A stretch of 64,000 bases of DNA from Sphingomonas kyeonggiensis (GCF_014204495.1 NZ_JACHLN010000001.1:620001-684000), one strand, 5' to 3'; shown: positions 41,935 through 51,249, numbered from the stretch's first letter. A program made the numbers and translations. The notes: a model not told the origin generated them from the sequence alone.

Positions 41935-43464
41935 ATGAGTCTCGCGCCTCGCCTCGATCTGCGCCAGTCGCAATCGCTGGTGATGACGCCGCAGCTCCAG
42001 CAGGCGATCAAGCTGCTGGCGCTGTCCAATCTCGAGATCGAGACCTTCATCGCCGAGGAGCTCGAGAAGAACCCGCTGCTCGAAAGCAGCGGCACCGGCA
42101 ATGACGAGCGCGACAGCGAGCCCGCCGATGCGCCCGAGCCCGATGGCGATTTCCAGGAGCGCGACGGTCCGGCCGATGCCAGCGAGCTGATCGCCGGCGG
42201 CGGCGAGGCGGCGGGCGAGGCCGCGCTCGACGTGGATTTCGCCGCCGAGACCTTCCACCACGACAGCGGCAGCGACACGCTGGGCGGCGCGGGGATGGAC
42301 GGCAGCCTGGGGCTTACCGGCGCGAGCGGCGGTGGCGCGCCCGAGGACGGGCCGGACTTCGACAATCTCGGCAGCGCCGACCTCAGCCTCGCCGATCACC
42401 TGATGGCGCAGGCCGGCGCCAGCGTGGCCGGGCACGACCTGTTCATCGCCGCGCACCTGATCGACCAGATCGACGAGGCGGGCTATCTCACCGCGCCCTT
42501 GCTCGACATCGCCAACCGGCTGAACGTGCCGCTCGCCCGGGTCGAGGGCGTGCTGGCGACGATCCAGACCTTCGACCCCACCGGCGTCGGCGCGCGCAAC
42601 CTCGCCGAGTGCCTGGCGCTGCAGGCCAAGGAAGCCGATCGCTACGATCCCTGCATGGCGCGGCTGATCGACAATCTCGATCTCGTCGCACGCGGCGACC
42701 TGCCCCGGCTCAAGCGCATCTGCGACGTCGACGACGAGGACCTGGCGGACATGATCCGCGAGCTGCGCAACTATGATCCCAAGCCCGGCTGCCGCTATGG
42801 CGGGGAGCCGACGCTCGCGGTCACCCCGGACATCTTCGTCGCACGCCGCGGCATGGGCTGGGCGGTCGAGATCAACGCCGCCACCCTGCCCCGCCTGCTG
42901 GTCAACCGCGCCTATTACACCGAAGTCTCCGCCGGCCCGCAGGACAAGGCGAGCAAGGCCTGGCTCTCCGACATGCTGGCCAGCGCCAACTGGCTGGTGA
43001 AGGCGCTCGACCAGCGCCAGCGCACGATCATCAAGGTCGCATCCGAGATCGTGAAGCAGCAGGAAGCCTTTTTCCTCAAGGGCGTCGCGCACCTCAAGCC
43101 GATGACGCTGCGCCAGGTCGCCGAGGCGATCGAGATGCACGAATCGACGGTGAGCCGCGTCACCTCGAACAAGTATCTCAGCTGCGCGCGCGGCCTGTTC
43201 GAGCTCAAATATTTCTTCACCTCGGCGATCCAGTCGTCCGAGGGCGGCGACGCGGTTTCGGCCGAAGCCGTGAAGAACGCGATCCGTACGCTGATCCAGG
43301 CGGAGGATCCCAAGAAGATCCTGTCCGACGACACGCTGGTCGAATTGCTCAATGCCAAGGGCTTCGACATTGCCCGGCGCACCGTCGCCAAATATCGCGA
43401 GGCGATGGGGATCGGCAGCTCGGTGCAGCGACGCCGGCAAAAGGCATTGGAGGGCGTGGGTTGA
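41935..43464 (+). CDS. rpoN: RNA polymerase sigma-54 factor
   Basis: A 509-residue sigma factor directing transcription from -24/-12 promoters with AAA+ activators. Region I is Gln/Leu-rich (LRQSQSLVMTPQLQQAIKLLALSN), region II is acidic (to about residue 150), followed by the core-binding domain, the HTH (TLRQVAEAIEMHESTVSRVTSNKYL) and the RpoN box ARRTVAKYREAMGI. It is coupled to lptB, the classic order. hpf and ptsN, which usually follow, are absent; an EEP-family gene follows instead. Confidence 0.96.
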   Translation: MSLAPRLDLRQSQSLVMTPQLQQAIKLLALSNLEIETFIAEELEKNPLLESSGTGNDERDSEPADAPEPDGDFQERDGPADASELIAGGGEAAGEAALDVDFAAETFHHDSGSDTLGGAGMDGSLGLTGASGGGAPEDGPDFDNLGSADLSLADHLMAQAGASVAGHDLFIAAHLIDQIDEAGYLTAPLLDIANRLNVPLARVEGVLATIQTFDPTGVGARNLAECLALQAKEADRYDPCMARLIDNLDLVARGDLPRLKRICDVDDEDLADMIRELRNYDPKPGCRYGGEPTLAVTPDIFVARRGMGWAVEINAATLPRLLVNRAYYTEVSAGPQDKASKAWLSDMLASANWLVKALDQRQRTIIKVASEIVKQQEAFFLKGVAHLKPMTLRQVAEAIEMHESTVSRVTSNKYLSCARGLFELKYFFTSAIQSSEGGDAVSAEAVKNAIRTLIQAEDPKKILSDDTLVELLNAKGFDIARRTVAKYREAMGIGSSVQRRRQKALEGVG

Positions 43465-44300
43465 TTCGGTTCCTGTGGTTGATGCTCGCGTTGCTCCTGC
43501 CGATAACGGCGCAGGCGCAGGACAGGCTCGTCGTGATGAGCTTCAACGTCCGCCTGCCCGCGCCGACCGACGGCGCGAACATCTGGGAAAAGCGCCGCGA
43601 CCTGTTCGTCGGGACGATCGCAGCGGCGGCGCCCGACGTGATCGGCACGCAGGAGCTGTTCAAGCTCCAGGGCGATTATCTGGTCGAGCGGTTGCCCGGG
43701 TACAGCTGGTTCGGGATCGATCGCCGCGGCGGCCATGCCGACGAGCATATGGGCGTCTTCTATCGCCGCGACCGGCTCAAGCTGATCGAGCATGGCGATT
43801 TCTGGCTGTCGGACACGCCCGAGGTGCCGGCCAGCATCAGCTGGGGCAATCTCTATCCGCGCATGGTCACCTGGGGCCTGTTCGAGACGCGCTCGGGCAA
43901 GCGCTTCTACCTGCTCAACACCCATTTCCCCTATCGCGCCGAGGACGAGGCGGCGCGCGAGAAATGCGCGCGGCTGCTGCAGGCACGGATCGCCGCCCTG
44001 CCCAAGGGCGTGCCGGTGGTGCTCACCGGCGACTTCAACACCGTCCCCGAATCGACCTCGCACGCGCTGCTCGGCGAGACGCTGGCCGATGCCCGTGGCG
44101 CCGTCGCCAGGCCGGTCGGCCCGGAAGCGACCTTCCACGCCTTCAAGGGCGTGCCCGATCGCCGGATCGACTGGATCTTCACCCGCGGCTTCACCGTGCG
44201 CGGCTATCGCACGATAGATACCCACAACGGCCCGCTCTATCCCTCGGATCACTATCCGGTGGTCGCGACGCTCGGATGGTCGAAGCCGGCCCGGCGCTAG
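43461..44300 (+). CDS. Secreted endonuclease/exonuclease/phosphatase-family protein
   Basis: A 279-residue EEP-fold protein, starting at TTG (43461) overlapping the rpoN stop. The signal peptide ends TAQAQ. Motifs: MSFNVRLP (metal Asn), GTQELFKLQ (Glu), NTHFPY, TGDFNTVPES (Asp/Asn) and YPSDHYPVVA (catalytic Asp-His). Being exported, it may act on extracellular or periplasmic phosphodiesters rather than as a repair nuclease. The coupling to rpoN is probably positional. Confidence 0.87.
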   Translation: MIRFLWLMLALLLPITAQAQDRLVVMSFNVRLPAPTDGANIWEKRRDLFVGTIAAAAPDVIGTQELFKLQGDYLVERLPGYSWFGIDRRGGHADEHMGVFYRRDRLKLIEHGDFWLSDTPEVPASISWGNLYPRMVTWGLFETRSGKRFYLLNTHFPYRAEDEAAREKCARLLQARIAALPKGVPVVLTGDFNTVPESTSHALLGETLADARGAVARPVGPEATFHAFKGVPDRRIDWIFTRGFTVRGYRTIDTHNGPLYPSDHYPVVATLGWSKPARR

Positions 44301-44351
44301 GGAAGGTGCGCCTTAGGATTTTGGTAGGTGGATAACGCTATCGCAGGTGCC

Positions 44352-44738
44352 ATGTCCGCGGATTTCACCATCGACGTCGAGCCCGAGCGCGATCTCGTCC
44401 GCATCCGGATGCGCGGCTTCTTCACGACTGAGGACATCGACGCCTTTCTCGTCGAGCGTGCCACCGCCCATGGCCGGTTGACCTGTGGGCCCAACCAGCA
44501 TCTCACGCTCAATGACCTGCGCGAGATGAAGATCCAGGCGCAGGAAAGCGTCGAGACGTTCCGCACCATGCTGGCCGACCCCGCCTATCGCTCGCGGCGG
44601 CTGGCTTTCGTGATGGGCAAGACACTGGCCCGCACCCAGCTGAATCGCGCGCTCGACCAGCGCTATGCCCGCTGCTTCGAGGATGTAGCGACGGCCGAAG
44701 CCTGGCTGTTCGCCGGCACGGATCGCGCCGCCGCCTGA
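44352..44738 (+). CDS. Hypothetical protein, possibly STAS/SpoIIAA-like
   Basis: A 128-residue soluble protein. The first half alternates strands (DFTIDVEPERDLVRIRMRGFFT) and helices (DIDAFLVERATAH), resembling the SpoIIAA-like fold by eye only. The ATG at 44352 is preferred over GTG at 44328. It is convergent with the PRC-like gene. No function is assigned. Confidence 0.65.
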   Translation: MSADFTIDVEPERDLVRIRMRGFFTTEDIDAFLVERATAHGRLTCGPNQHLTLNDLREMKIQAQESVETFRTMLADPAYRSRRLAFVMGKTLARTQLNRALDQRYARCFEDVATAEAWLFAGTDRAAA

Positions 44739-45188
44739 TCAGTTCGCCGGCTTGTTGGCCCCCGCGACCATCGCATCGAAATCCTTCTTGGTCAGCGCGA
44801 GCAGCAATCCCTTGTTGTTCTTGCCGAACGCCTCGAGTGGCACCTCGACCTTGCCCGCCTCCGCGACGATCACCGCGGCGGCCATGCTGACCGACTCGAC
44901 CTTGCCGAGCACCACGCCCTTCGAATCGCGCACTTCGCTGCCGGCGGTGACGTCCCCGGGCTTGGCGGGCACCGCCCGCGCCGTCTTCGGCTTCTCGGCG
45001 TCGAGGCGCGAATCGCGCACCGCCTTGTCGATCCGCGCCGCGCTGTCGTCCGGTCCCTTGAGCTCCGGCGCGTCCACCGATCCAACCAGCACCGGCATGC
45101 CCGGCCCGGTCGATCCCTGCTGCGCCTGCGCCGCGCCGGCACCCAGCGTCAGTCCCGCGGCAATCGCCGCCAGCTTCACTGCTTTCAT
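44739..45188 (-). CDS. Secreted hypothetical protein, PRC-barrel-like
   Basis: A 149-residue protein with a signal peptide ending GAAQAQQ. The central EVRDSKGVVLGKVESVSM segment resembles a PRC-barrel strand pattern, and the C-terminal part is helical. No cysteines are in the mature chain. It begins right after the convergent stop. The role is unknown. Confidence 0.65.
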   Translation of the reverse strand: MKAVKLAAIAAGLTLGAGAAQAQQGSTGPGMPVLVGSVDAPELKGPDDSAARIDKAVRDSRLDAEKPKTARAVPAKPGDVTAGSEVRDSKGVVLGKVESVSMAAAVIVAEAGKVEVPLEAFGKNNKGLLLALTKKDFDAMVAGANKPAN

Positions 45189-45244
45189 CTGTCCCTCTCC
45201 TGTCTTTTGCTGGGAATGGTATCGGTAACAGGAGCAGTGGGCAA

Positions 45245-46243
45245 TCAGTCGTCCTCATCCTCGAATCCGGCCAGGTCGAGCGCCCGGGCCTTGACCTGGT
45301 GGAGCCGGCACCAATGGACCAGCGCATCCTCCCGCCCATGCGTCACCCAGACTTCGCGGGGCTCCAGCTCGCGGATCGTGCGGGTCAGCTCGTCCCAATC
45401 GGCATGATCGGACAGGATCAACGGCAGCTCGACATTGCGCTGCCGGGCACGCTGGCGGACGCGCATCCAGCCCGATGCCATCGCGGTGATCGGATCGGGC
45501 AGCCGGCGTGACCAGCGATCATTGAGCGCGCCGGGCGGGCAGAGGATGATCCGCCCCTGCAATTCGGCCCTGGCGACGCCCGTGGCCGGGCGCAGCTCGC
45601 CAAGGTCTACGCCCTGCTCGACATAGAGGTCGCACAGCCGCTGCAGCGCGCCGTGCAGGTAGATCGGATCGTCGAACCCCATCACCCGCAGCTCGGAGAT
45701 CACCCGCTGCGCCTTGCCCAGCGCATAGGCACCCACCAGCACGCAGCGCTCCGGATTGGCGCGGAGCGCGGCAAGCAGCTTGTCGAGCTCGTCATGCGTC
45801 TCGGGATGGCGGAAGACAGGGAGCCCGAACGTCGCCTCGGTAATGAACACGTCGCAGGGCACCGGCTCAAACGGCGCGCAAGTGGGATCCGGGCGGCGCT
45901 TGTAATCGCCCGAGACGACGATCCGTTCGCCGCGATGCTCGAGCACGATCTGCGCCGAGCCGAGGACATGGCCGGCAGGAACGAAACGGATATCGATGCC
46001 GTGCATGCTGATCCGCTCGCCATAGGCAACGGGATTGCCGCTCTGCGGCCCGTAGCGCGCTTCCATGATCGCCAGCGTCTGGGGCGTGGCCCACACCGCC
46101 TCATGGCCGCCCCGGGCGTGATCGGCATGCCCGTGGGTGACCAGCGCGCGGCGGACCGGCTGCGACGGATCGATCCAGATATCGGCCGCCGGCAGATAGA
46201 TGCCGGTGGGTCTAGGATCGATCCAGTCGCCGAGCTTCGCCAT
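45245..46243 (-). CDS. Ligase-associated MBL-fold DNA exonuclease
   Basis: A 332-residue metallo-beta-lactamase/beta-CASP enzyme. The metal motif THGHADHARGGH (about residue 36) and GSAQIVLEHRGERIVVSGDYKR are followed by beta-CASP segments and a C-terminal SDHADWDEL and VTHGRED. It matches the exonuclease of the LhrC-Exo-Lig-MPE DNA-repair cluster, whose P. putida member is a manganese-dependent nuclease. It is divergent from the helicase with only about 9-18 bp between start codons. The alternative ATG at 46246 adds one residue. Confidence 0.88.
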   Translation of the reverse strand: MAKLGDWIDPRPTGIYLPAADIWIDPSQPVRRALVTHGHADHARGGHEAVWATPQTLAIMEARYGPQSGNPVAYGERISMHGIDIRFVPAGHVLGSAQIVLEHRGERIVVSGDYKRRPDPTCAPFEPVPCDVFITEATFGLPVFRHPETHDELDKLLAALRANPERCVLVGAYALGKAQRVISELRVMGFDDPIYLHGALQRLCDLYVEQGVDLGELRPATGVARAELQGRIILCPPGALNDRWSRRLPDPITAMASGWMRVRQRARQRNVELPLILSDHADWDELTRTIRELEPREVWVTHGREDALVHWCRLHQVKARALDLAGFEDEDD

Positions 46244-46261
46244 CATGCCTATATGGTCGGG

Positions 46262-48679
46262 ATGGCCGCCGGTTCCCAGCTCCCCCCAACATTGTCGAAC
46301 TGGTTCGCGGCCCGTGGCTGGGCGCCGCGCCGCCACCAGCTCGAGATGCTGGAAGCGGGCCAGCGTGGCGAGCATGCGCTGCTCGTCGCCCCCACCGGCG
46401 CGGGCAAGACGCTGGCCGGCTTCCTGCCGACCCTGGCCGACCTGATCGAGAACCCGGTCGACGGGCTGCACACGCTCTATATCTCGCCGCTCAAGGCGCT
46501 GGCGGTCGACGTGCAGCGCAACCTGCTCACGCCGATCGAGGAGATGGGCGCCCCCATCCGCGTCGAGACGCGCACCGGCGACACGCCTTGGGAGAAGAAG
46601 GTCCGCCAGCGCGCGCGGCCGCCGCAGATCCTGCTGACCACCCCCGAATCGCTCAGCCTGCTGCTTTCCTATGAGGACAGCCTGACAATGTTCGAGGGGT
46701 TGCGGACGGTGGTGATCGACGAGGTCCACGCCTTCGCCACCGGCAAGCGCGGCGACCTGCTGGCATTGGCGCTCGCCCGTCTCCAGCGGCTTGCCCCAAA
46801 CCTGCGCCGGGTGGCGCTATCGGCTACGGTCGCGGATCCGGACGGCTATCGCGCCTGGCTGGCCCCGCATGGCGATATCGATACGGTCACCCTGGTGCAG
46901 GGCGAGAAGGGCGCCGAGCCCAATATCGCGATCCTGCTGCCCGAGGACCGGGTCCCCTGGGCCGGCCATTCGGGCGTCTATGCGATCCCCCAGGTGATGG
47001 CCGAGATCGAGACACACCAGACGACGATCGTCTTCTGCAATACCCGCGGCCTGGCCGAGCTGGTCTTCCAGCAATTGTGGAAGGTCAACGAGCTCAAACT
47101 GCCGATCGGCGTGCATCACGGCAGCCTCAGCCTCGAGGCCCGCCAGCGCGCCGAGCAGGCGATGGCCGACGGGCAGCTGCGCGCGCTGGTCGCCACCGCC
47201 AGCCTGGATCTCGGCGTCGACTGGGGCGATGTCGATTGCGTGATCCAGATGGGCGCGCCCAAGGGTTCGTCGCGCCTGCTCCAGCGCATCGGCCGCGCCA
47301 ACCACAGGCTCGACGAGCCCTCGGAAGCCGTGCTCGTGCCCGGCAACCGCTTCGAGTATCTCGAGGCCCGCGCCGCGCTCGACGCCGTCGAGCAGGGCGA
47401 GCTCGATCCCGACGTCTTCCGCCCCGGCGCGCTCGACGTGCTGGCGCAGCATGTCATGGCCTGCGCCTGCGCGTCGCCTTTCGACCGTGACCAGTTGCTG
47501 CACGAAATCCGCGCAGCATTGCCCTATTCGGCGCTCCCCGACGAGACGTTCGATCGGGTGCTGAGCTTCATCGCCGATGGCGGTTATGCCTTGCGCGCCT
47601 ATGACAAGTTCAAGCGGCTGACCAAGGGCCGGGACGGGCTGTGGCGCGTCACCACCCCGGCCTTTGTTGCGCAGCATCGCCTGAATGCCGGCATCATCGT
47701 CGAATCGCCGATGATGGAGGTGCGCTTCAAGAATGGCCGGCGGCTCGGCAAGGTCGAGGAAGCGTTCGGTACCCAGCTTTCGCCCGGCGACGCCTTTGTC
47801 TTCGCCGGCATGGCGGTCGAGGTCGAGCGGGTCGAGCTGACCGACCTGATCGTCCGCGCTACCGCCAAGCCGGCGCGCTATGTCTCGTACATGGGCGCGC
47901 GCCTCGCGATCACCGCCACCCTGTCCGAACGGGTTCGCCATTTCCTGCACGACCGCAGCCAATGGCGGCGCTTTCCCGACGATGTCCGCGAATGGCTCGA
48001 GGTGCAGGAACGTCGTTCGGCGATCCCGGCGCCAGGCCAGCTGCTCGTCGAGACCTTCCCGCACGAAGGCAAGCACCACATGGTCGTCTACAGCTTCGAA
48101 GGGTGGAACGCGCACCAGTCGCTCGGCATGCTGGTGACGCGGCGGATGGAGGCGCTGGGGCTCAAGCCGCTCGGCTTCGTCGCCAATGACTATGCGCTCG
48201 CCGTCTACGGGCTGGAGAAGATCGAGGACCCGGCCGCGTTGTTCTCGCCCGACATCCTCGAGCATGAGTTCGTCGAATGGGTGCAGGGCTCGGCCCTGCT
48301 CAAGCGCGCCTTCCGCGAAGTGGCGATCATCGGCGGGCTGGTCGAGCGCCAGCATCCGGGGAAGAAGAAGACCGGGCGCCAGGTCACCTTCTCGACCGAC
48401 CTGATCTATGACGTGCTGCGCAAGTACGAGCCCGATCACCTGCTGCTGCGCGCCGCCTGGGCCGATGCGCGGGCGCGGATGACCGATGTCGGTCGGCTCG
48501 GCCATCTGCTCGATACCGCCGCCGACACGATGCTGCATGTCGACCTGCCGCGCGTATCGCCGATGGCGGTGCCCGTCCTCATCATGATCGGCCGCGAGAA
48601 TGTCGCGCAGGGCATGACCGAGGATGCGCTGTTGATGGAAGCCGAGGACATCGCGGCGGAGGCAATGCGGCTCGATTAG
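46262..48679 (+). CDS. Ligase-associated DNA-repair helicase (Lhr-core type)
   Basis: An 805-residue SF2 helicase of the Lhr-core family. Walker A is APTGAGKT, the DEVH box is VVIDEVHAF, and SATVAD is motif III; the C-terminal half holds a winged helix and the Lhr core beta-barrel. These 3'-5' helicases act with the MBL exonuclease encoded divergently and with the ATP-dependent ligase, here 12 kb away. The start is at 46262; an in-frame ATG at 46253 is an alternative. The 5' region of the gene probably contains the neighbour's promoter and vice versa. Confidence 0.9.
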   Translation: MAAGSQLPPTLSNWFAARGWAPRRHQLEMLEAGQRGEHALLVAPTGAGKTLAGFLPTLADLIENPVDGLHTLYISPLKALAVDVQRNLLTPIEEMGAPIRVETRTGDTPWEKKVRQRARPPQILLTTPESLSLLLSYEDSLTMFEGLRTVVIDEVHAFATGKRGDLLALALARLQRLAPNLRRVALSATVADPDGYRAWLAPHGDIDTVTLVQGEKGAEPNIAILLPEDRVPWAGHSGVYAIPQVMAEIETHQTTIVFCNTRGLAELVFQQLWKVNELKLPIGVHHGSLSLEARQRAEQAMADGQLRALVATASLDLGVDWGDVDCVIQMGAPKGSSRLLQRIGRANHRLDEPSEAVLVPGNRFEYLEARAALDAVEQGELDPDVFRPGALDVLAQHVMACACASPFDRDQLLHEIRAALPYSALPDETFDRVLSFIADGGYALRAYDKFKRLTKGRDGLWRVTTPAFVAQHRLNAGIIVESPMMEVRFKNGRRLGKVEEAFGTQLSPGDAFVFAGMAVEVERVELTDLIVRATAKPARYVSYMGARLAITATLSERVRHFLHDRSQWRRFPDDVREWLEVQERRSAIPAPGQLLVETFPHEGKHHMVVYSFEGWNAHQSLGMLVTRRMEALGLKPLGFVANDYALAVYGLEKIEDPAALFSPDILEHEFVEWVQGSALLKRAFREVAIIGGLVERQHPGKKKTGRQVTFSTDLIYDVLRKYEPDHLLLRAAWADARARMTDVGRLGHLLDTAADTMLHVDLPRVSPMAVPVLIMIGRENVAQGMTEDALLMEAEDIAAEAMRLD

Positions 48680-48730
48680 ACACAATTCAGACAATTGCTG
48701 CGCAGCATGGATGGGTGTACCTTCACAGGC

Positions 48731-49756
48731 ATGAACAGGCTCGCAGCGCTTCTCCTGCTCCCGCTGGCCGCCACCGCCGGAGCCCATGACCTCCAGAATC
48801 CGAGCGAGCGCACCCCGCCGCCCCAGGATCCCGAGCTGACCATGCCCAGCCCGGAAGATGTCGAGGCGACGCTGCTGGCGCTGGGCGAGCTCGACGCGCG
48901 ACTGACCGTTCCGGTGGCCGTCGGGGCGAGCGGCCCCTACAATTTCATCATCGACACCGGTGCCGAGCGCACGGTCGTGTCGCGCGAACTGGCCGGCTCG
49001 CTGAAACTCGGCGCTTCCTCTCCGGTGGTGATCACCTCGATGACCGGCCGCGACACGGTCAACACCGTGCTGGTCCCCGGGCTGAGCATCAAGTCGATCG
49101 GCGAGCAGCACAATATCATCGCCCCCGCCCTTGAGGCGCGCAACCTTGGCGCGCTCGGCCTGCTCGGCATCGACACGCTGCGCAACCACCAGGTCACGAT
49201 CGACTTCGAGAAAGGCGTGATGGCCGTGCGCCCGAGCACGAAGCGCAACGCCTTTTCCAAGCGCGACCGCGACGAGATCGTGGTCACGGCCAAGAGCGTG
49301 TTCGGCCAGCTGATCGTGACCGACGCCTATTACGACAATACCCGCATCCAGGTGGTGCTCGACACCGGCAGCCAGGTGACGATGGGCAACAGCGCGCTGC
49401 GCAAGCGGGTCGGCCGCGACACGCCGCGCTCGCAGAAGATCCTGCTGACCAGCGTGACCGGCGACCAGACCACGGCGGACTATACCCAGGTGCCCAATGT
49501 CACGGTCGGCCAGGTGCGCTTCGGCTCGATGCCGGTCGCCTTTGCCGACGTCACGCCCTTCGAGCGCTTCGGCCTGGTCAAGCGACCGGCACTGCTGCTC
49601 GGCATGGATGCGCTGCGCAGTTTCCGCCGGGTCGAGATCGACTTCCCCAATCGCCAGGTCCGCTTCCTGATGCCCAAGGACACCAAGCCGAAACAGGCGG
49701 GGACCGGATCGATGCTGCCGGGGGTGCGCGGCATGGGTACGATCCATACCTATTGA
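48731..49756 (+). CDS. Single-chain aspartic protease with two retropepsin-like domains
   Basis: A 341-residue secreted protein with a signal peptide ending TAGAHD. Two homologous halves each carry a catalytic triad DTG: D75-T-G-A (IIDTGAERTVVSRELA) and D211-T-G-S (VVLDTGSQVTMGNSALR). Each is followed about 70 residues later by LLG(I/M)D(T/A)LR (144-151, 289-296). Retropepsins normally dimerise from one-domain chains; this resembles a pepsin-like internal duplication. Likely periplasmic. The start at 48731 is chosen for the signal peptide. Confidence 0.82.
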   Translation: MNRLAALLLLPLAATAGAHDLQNPSERTPPPQDPELTMPSPEDVEATLLALGELDARLTVPVAVGASGPYNFIIDTGAERTVVSRELAGSLKLGASSPVVITSMTGRDTVNTVLVPGLSIKSIGEQHNIIAPALEARNLGALGLLGIDTLRNHQVTIDFEKGVMAVRPSTKRNAFSKRDRDEIVVTAKSVFGQLIVTDAYYDNTRIQVVLDTGSQVTMGNSALRKRVGRDTPRSQKILLTSVTGDQTTADYTQVPNVTVGQVRFGSMPVAFADVTPFERFGLVKRPALLLGMDALRSFRRVEIDFPNRQVRFLMPKDTKPKQAGTGSMLPGVRGMGTIHTY

Positions 49757-49815
49757 GCGGCGCAAAGGGCTACTGCCATTGACTTTGCCCGCCCGGGCGC
49801 GTTGACACCGGGGTC

Positions 49816-51249
49816 ATGACCAGCCTTTCGCGCGCCGCGCTCGCATCGCTTCCCGCATCCGTCATCCGGCCGGGACATGACATCGCCTCGGTTCGCACTG
49901 GCGTGGTCCATTTCGGCCCCGGCGCCTTCCACCGCGCACACCAGGCGGATGTGTTCGATCGGGTGCTCGACAGCGATCCGCGCTGGGGCATCGCCGCGGT
50001 TTCGCTGCGCAGCGCGGGCACGGTCGATGCGCTCAAGGCGCAGGACGGGCTCTATACGCTGGCGGTGATCGACCGCGAGCCGAGCACCCGCATCATCGCC
50101 GCGCATTCGGACGCGGTCGGCCCCGGCGAAGGCGCGAAGCTGCGCACGCTGCTCGCCGATCCTTCGGTCAAGATCGCGACCAGCACGGTGACCGAGAAGG
50201 GCTATTGCCTGGGCGCCGACGGTTCCCTCGACTTCAATCACCCGGACATCGTCCATGACCGCGCCCGCCCCGACGAGCCGGCGAGCGTGATCGGCTGGAT
50301 CGCCTCGGGCCTCGCCGATCGCCGCGCGGCGGGCGCACCGCCCTTCGCCATGCTCTGCTGCGACAACATGACCGGCAATGGCGGCAAGCTCCGCGCCGCC
50401 TGCCTCGCGCTCGCCGGCGAATGGGACAAGGGACTGGCCGACTGGATCGCGGGCGAAGTCGCCTTCCCCGATTCGATGGTCGATTCGATCACCCCGGCAA
50501 GCGACCCGGCCTTCCTGGCCAAGATCGCCGAAGAACTGGGCGTGACCGACGCAGCCGCCGTGCAGCGCGAGCGCTTCACCCAGTGGGTGCTGCAGCGCTT
50601 CGACCTGGCCGACGGGCCGGACCTGGGCGCGGCCGGCGTCACCCTGACCAACGACGTGCAGGGCTATGAACAGGCCAAGCTGCGCATCCTCAACGGCGCG
50701 CATTCGAGCCTCGCCTATATCGGCCTGGCACTGGGCCATGAGACGGTGTTCGAGGCGGTGAGCGATCCCGCGCTCGGTGCCTTTGTCGGCCGACTGATGC
50801 ATGAGGACATCGCCGGCTCACTCAAGCCGGTCGAGGGGCTGGACGTGCAGGGCTATGCCGGCGCGGTGCAGGACCGCTTCCGCAACCCGGCGATCCGGCA
50901 CCTGCTCAGCCAGATCGCTTGGGACGGTTCGCAGAAGCTGCCCTATCGCCTGCTCGACACCGTCCGCGACCGGCTGGCCGCAGGCGAGAGCGTGGAGCGG
51001 CTGGCGGTGCCGGTGGCGGCATGGATCGCCTTCCTCCACCGCAAGGCGACGCTGGGCGAGAAGATCACCGATCCGCTGGCGGAGGTGCTGGCCCGGGCCG
51101 CGGCGAGCGCCGATCCCGCCAGCGCGGTGCTGGCGCTGCGCCAGGTGTTCCCCGCGCAGCTCGCCGAGGATCCTCGCTTCCGCGACGCCGTGACCGATGT
51201 GGTGCCGGCGTTCCTTGAAGGCAGGGCGACGGCGCTGCTGGCACGCTGA
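49816..51249 (+). CDS. Mannitol dehydrogenase-family polyol/uronate oxidoreductase
   Basis: A 477-residue long-chain dehydrogenase. The N-terminal Rossmann region begins VVHFGPGAFHRAH (the FGxGxFxR motif), and the C-terminal catalytic domain has the family Lys/His motif region (QAKLRILNGAHSSLAYIG). Members oxidise mannitol, arabinitol or fructuronate with NAD(P). There is no transporter or kinase beside it, so the substrate is uncertain. It lies downstream of the aspartic protease with a 59-bp gap. Confidence 0.88.
   Translation: MTSLSRAALASLPASVIRPGHDIASVRTGVVHFGPGAFHRAHQADVFDRVLDSDPRWGIAAVSLRSAGTVDALKAQDGLYTLAVIDREPSTRIIAAHSDAVGPGEGAKLRTLLADPSVKIATSTVTEKGYCLGADGSLDFNHPDIVHDRARPDEPASVIGWIASGLADRRAAGAPPFAMLCCDNMTGNGGKLRAACLALAGEWDKGLADWIAGEVAFPDSMVDSITPASDPAFLAKIAEELGVTDAAAVQRERFTQWVLQRFDLADGPDLGAAGVTLTNDVQGYEQAKLRILNGAHSSLAYIGLALGHETVFEAVSDPALGAFVGRLMHEDIAGSLKPVEGLDVQGYAGAVQDRFRNPAIRHLLSQIAWDGSQKLPYRLLDTVRDRLAAGESVERLAVPVAAWIAFLHRKATLGEKITDPLAEVLARAAASADPASAVLALRQVFPAQLAEDPRFRDAVTDVVPAFLEGRATALLAR

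Noticed and set aside
46296..46307. CGAAC-TG-GTTCG palindrome near the helicase start as an SOS box
   Set aside because: Alphaproteobacterial LexA sites are GTTC-N7-GTTC direct repeats, which this is not, and it falls in coding sequence for a conserved helicase segment.
46817..49765. Very long minus-strand frame (over 900 codons) opposite the helicase and aspartic protease
   Set aside because: Its composition is the complement of the real genes with no domain or start signal; the plus-strand genes have full helicase and protease motifs.
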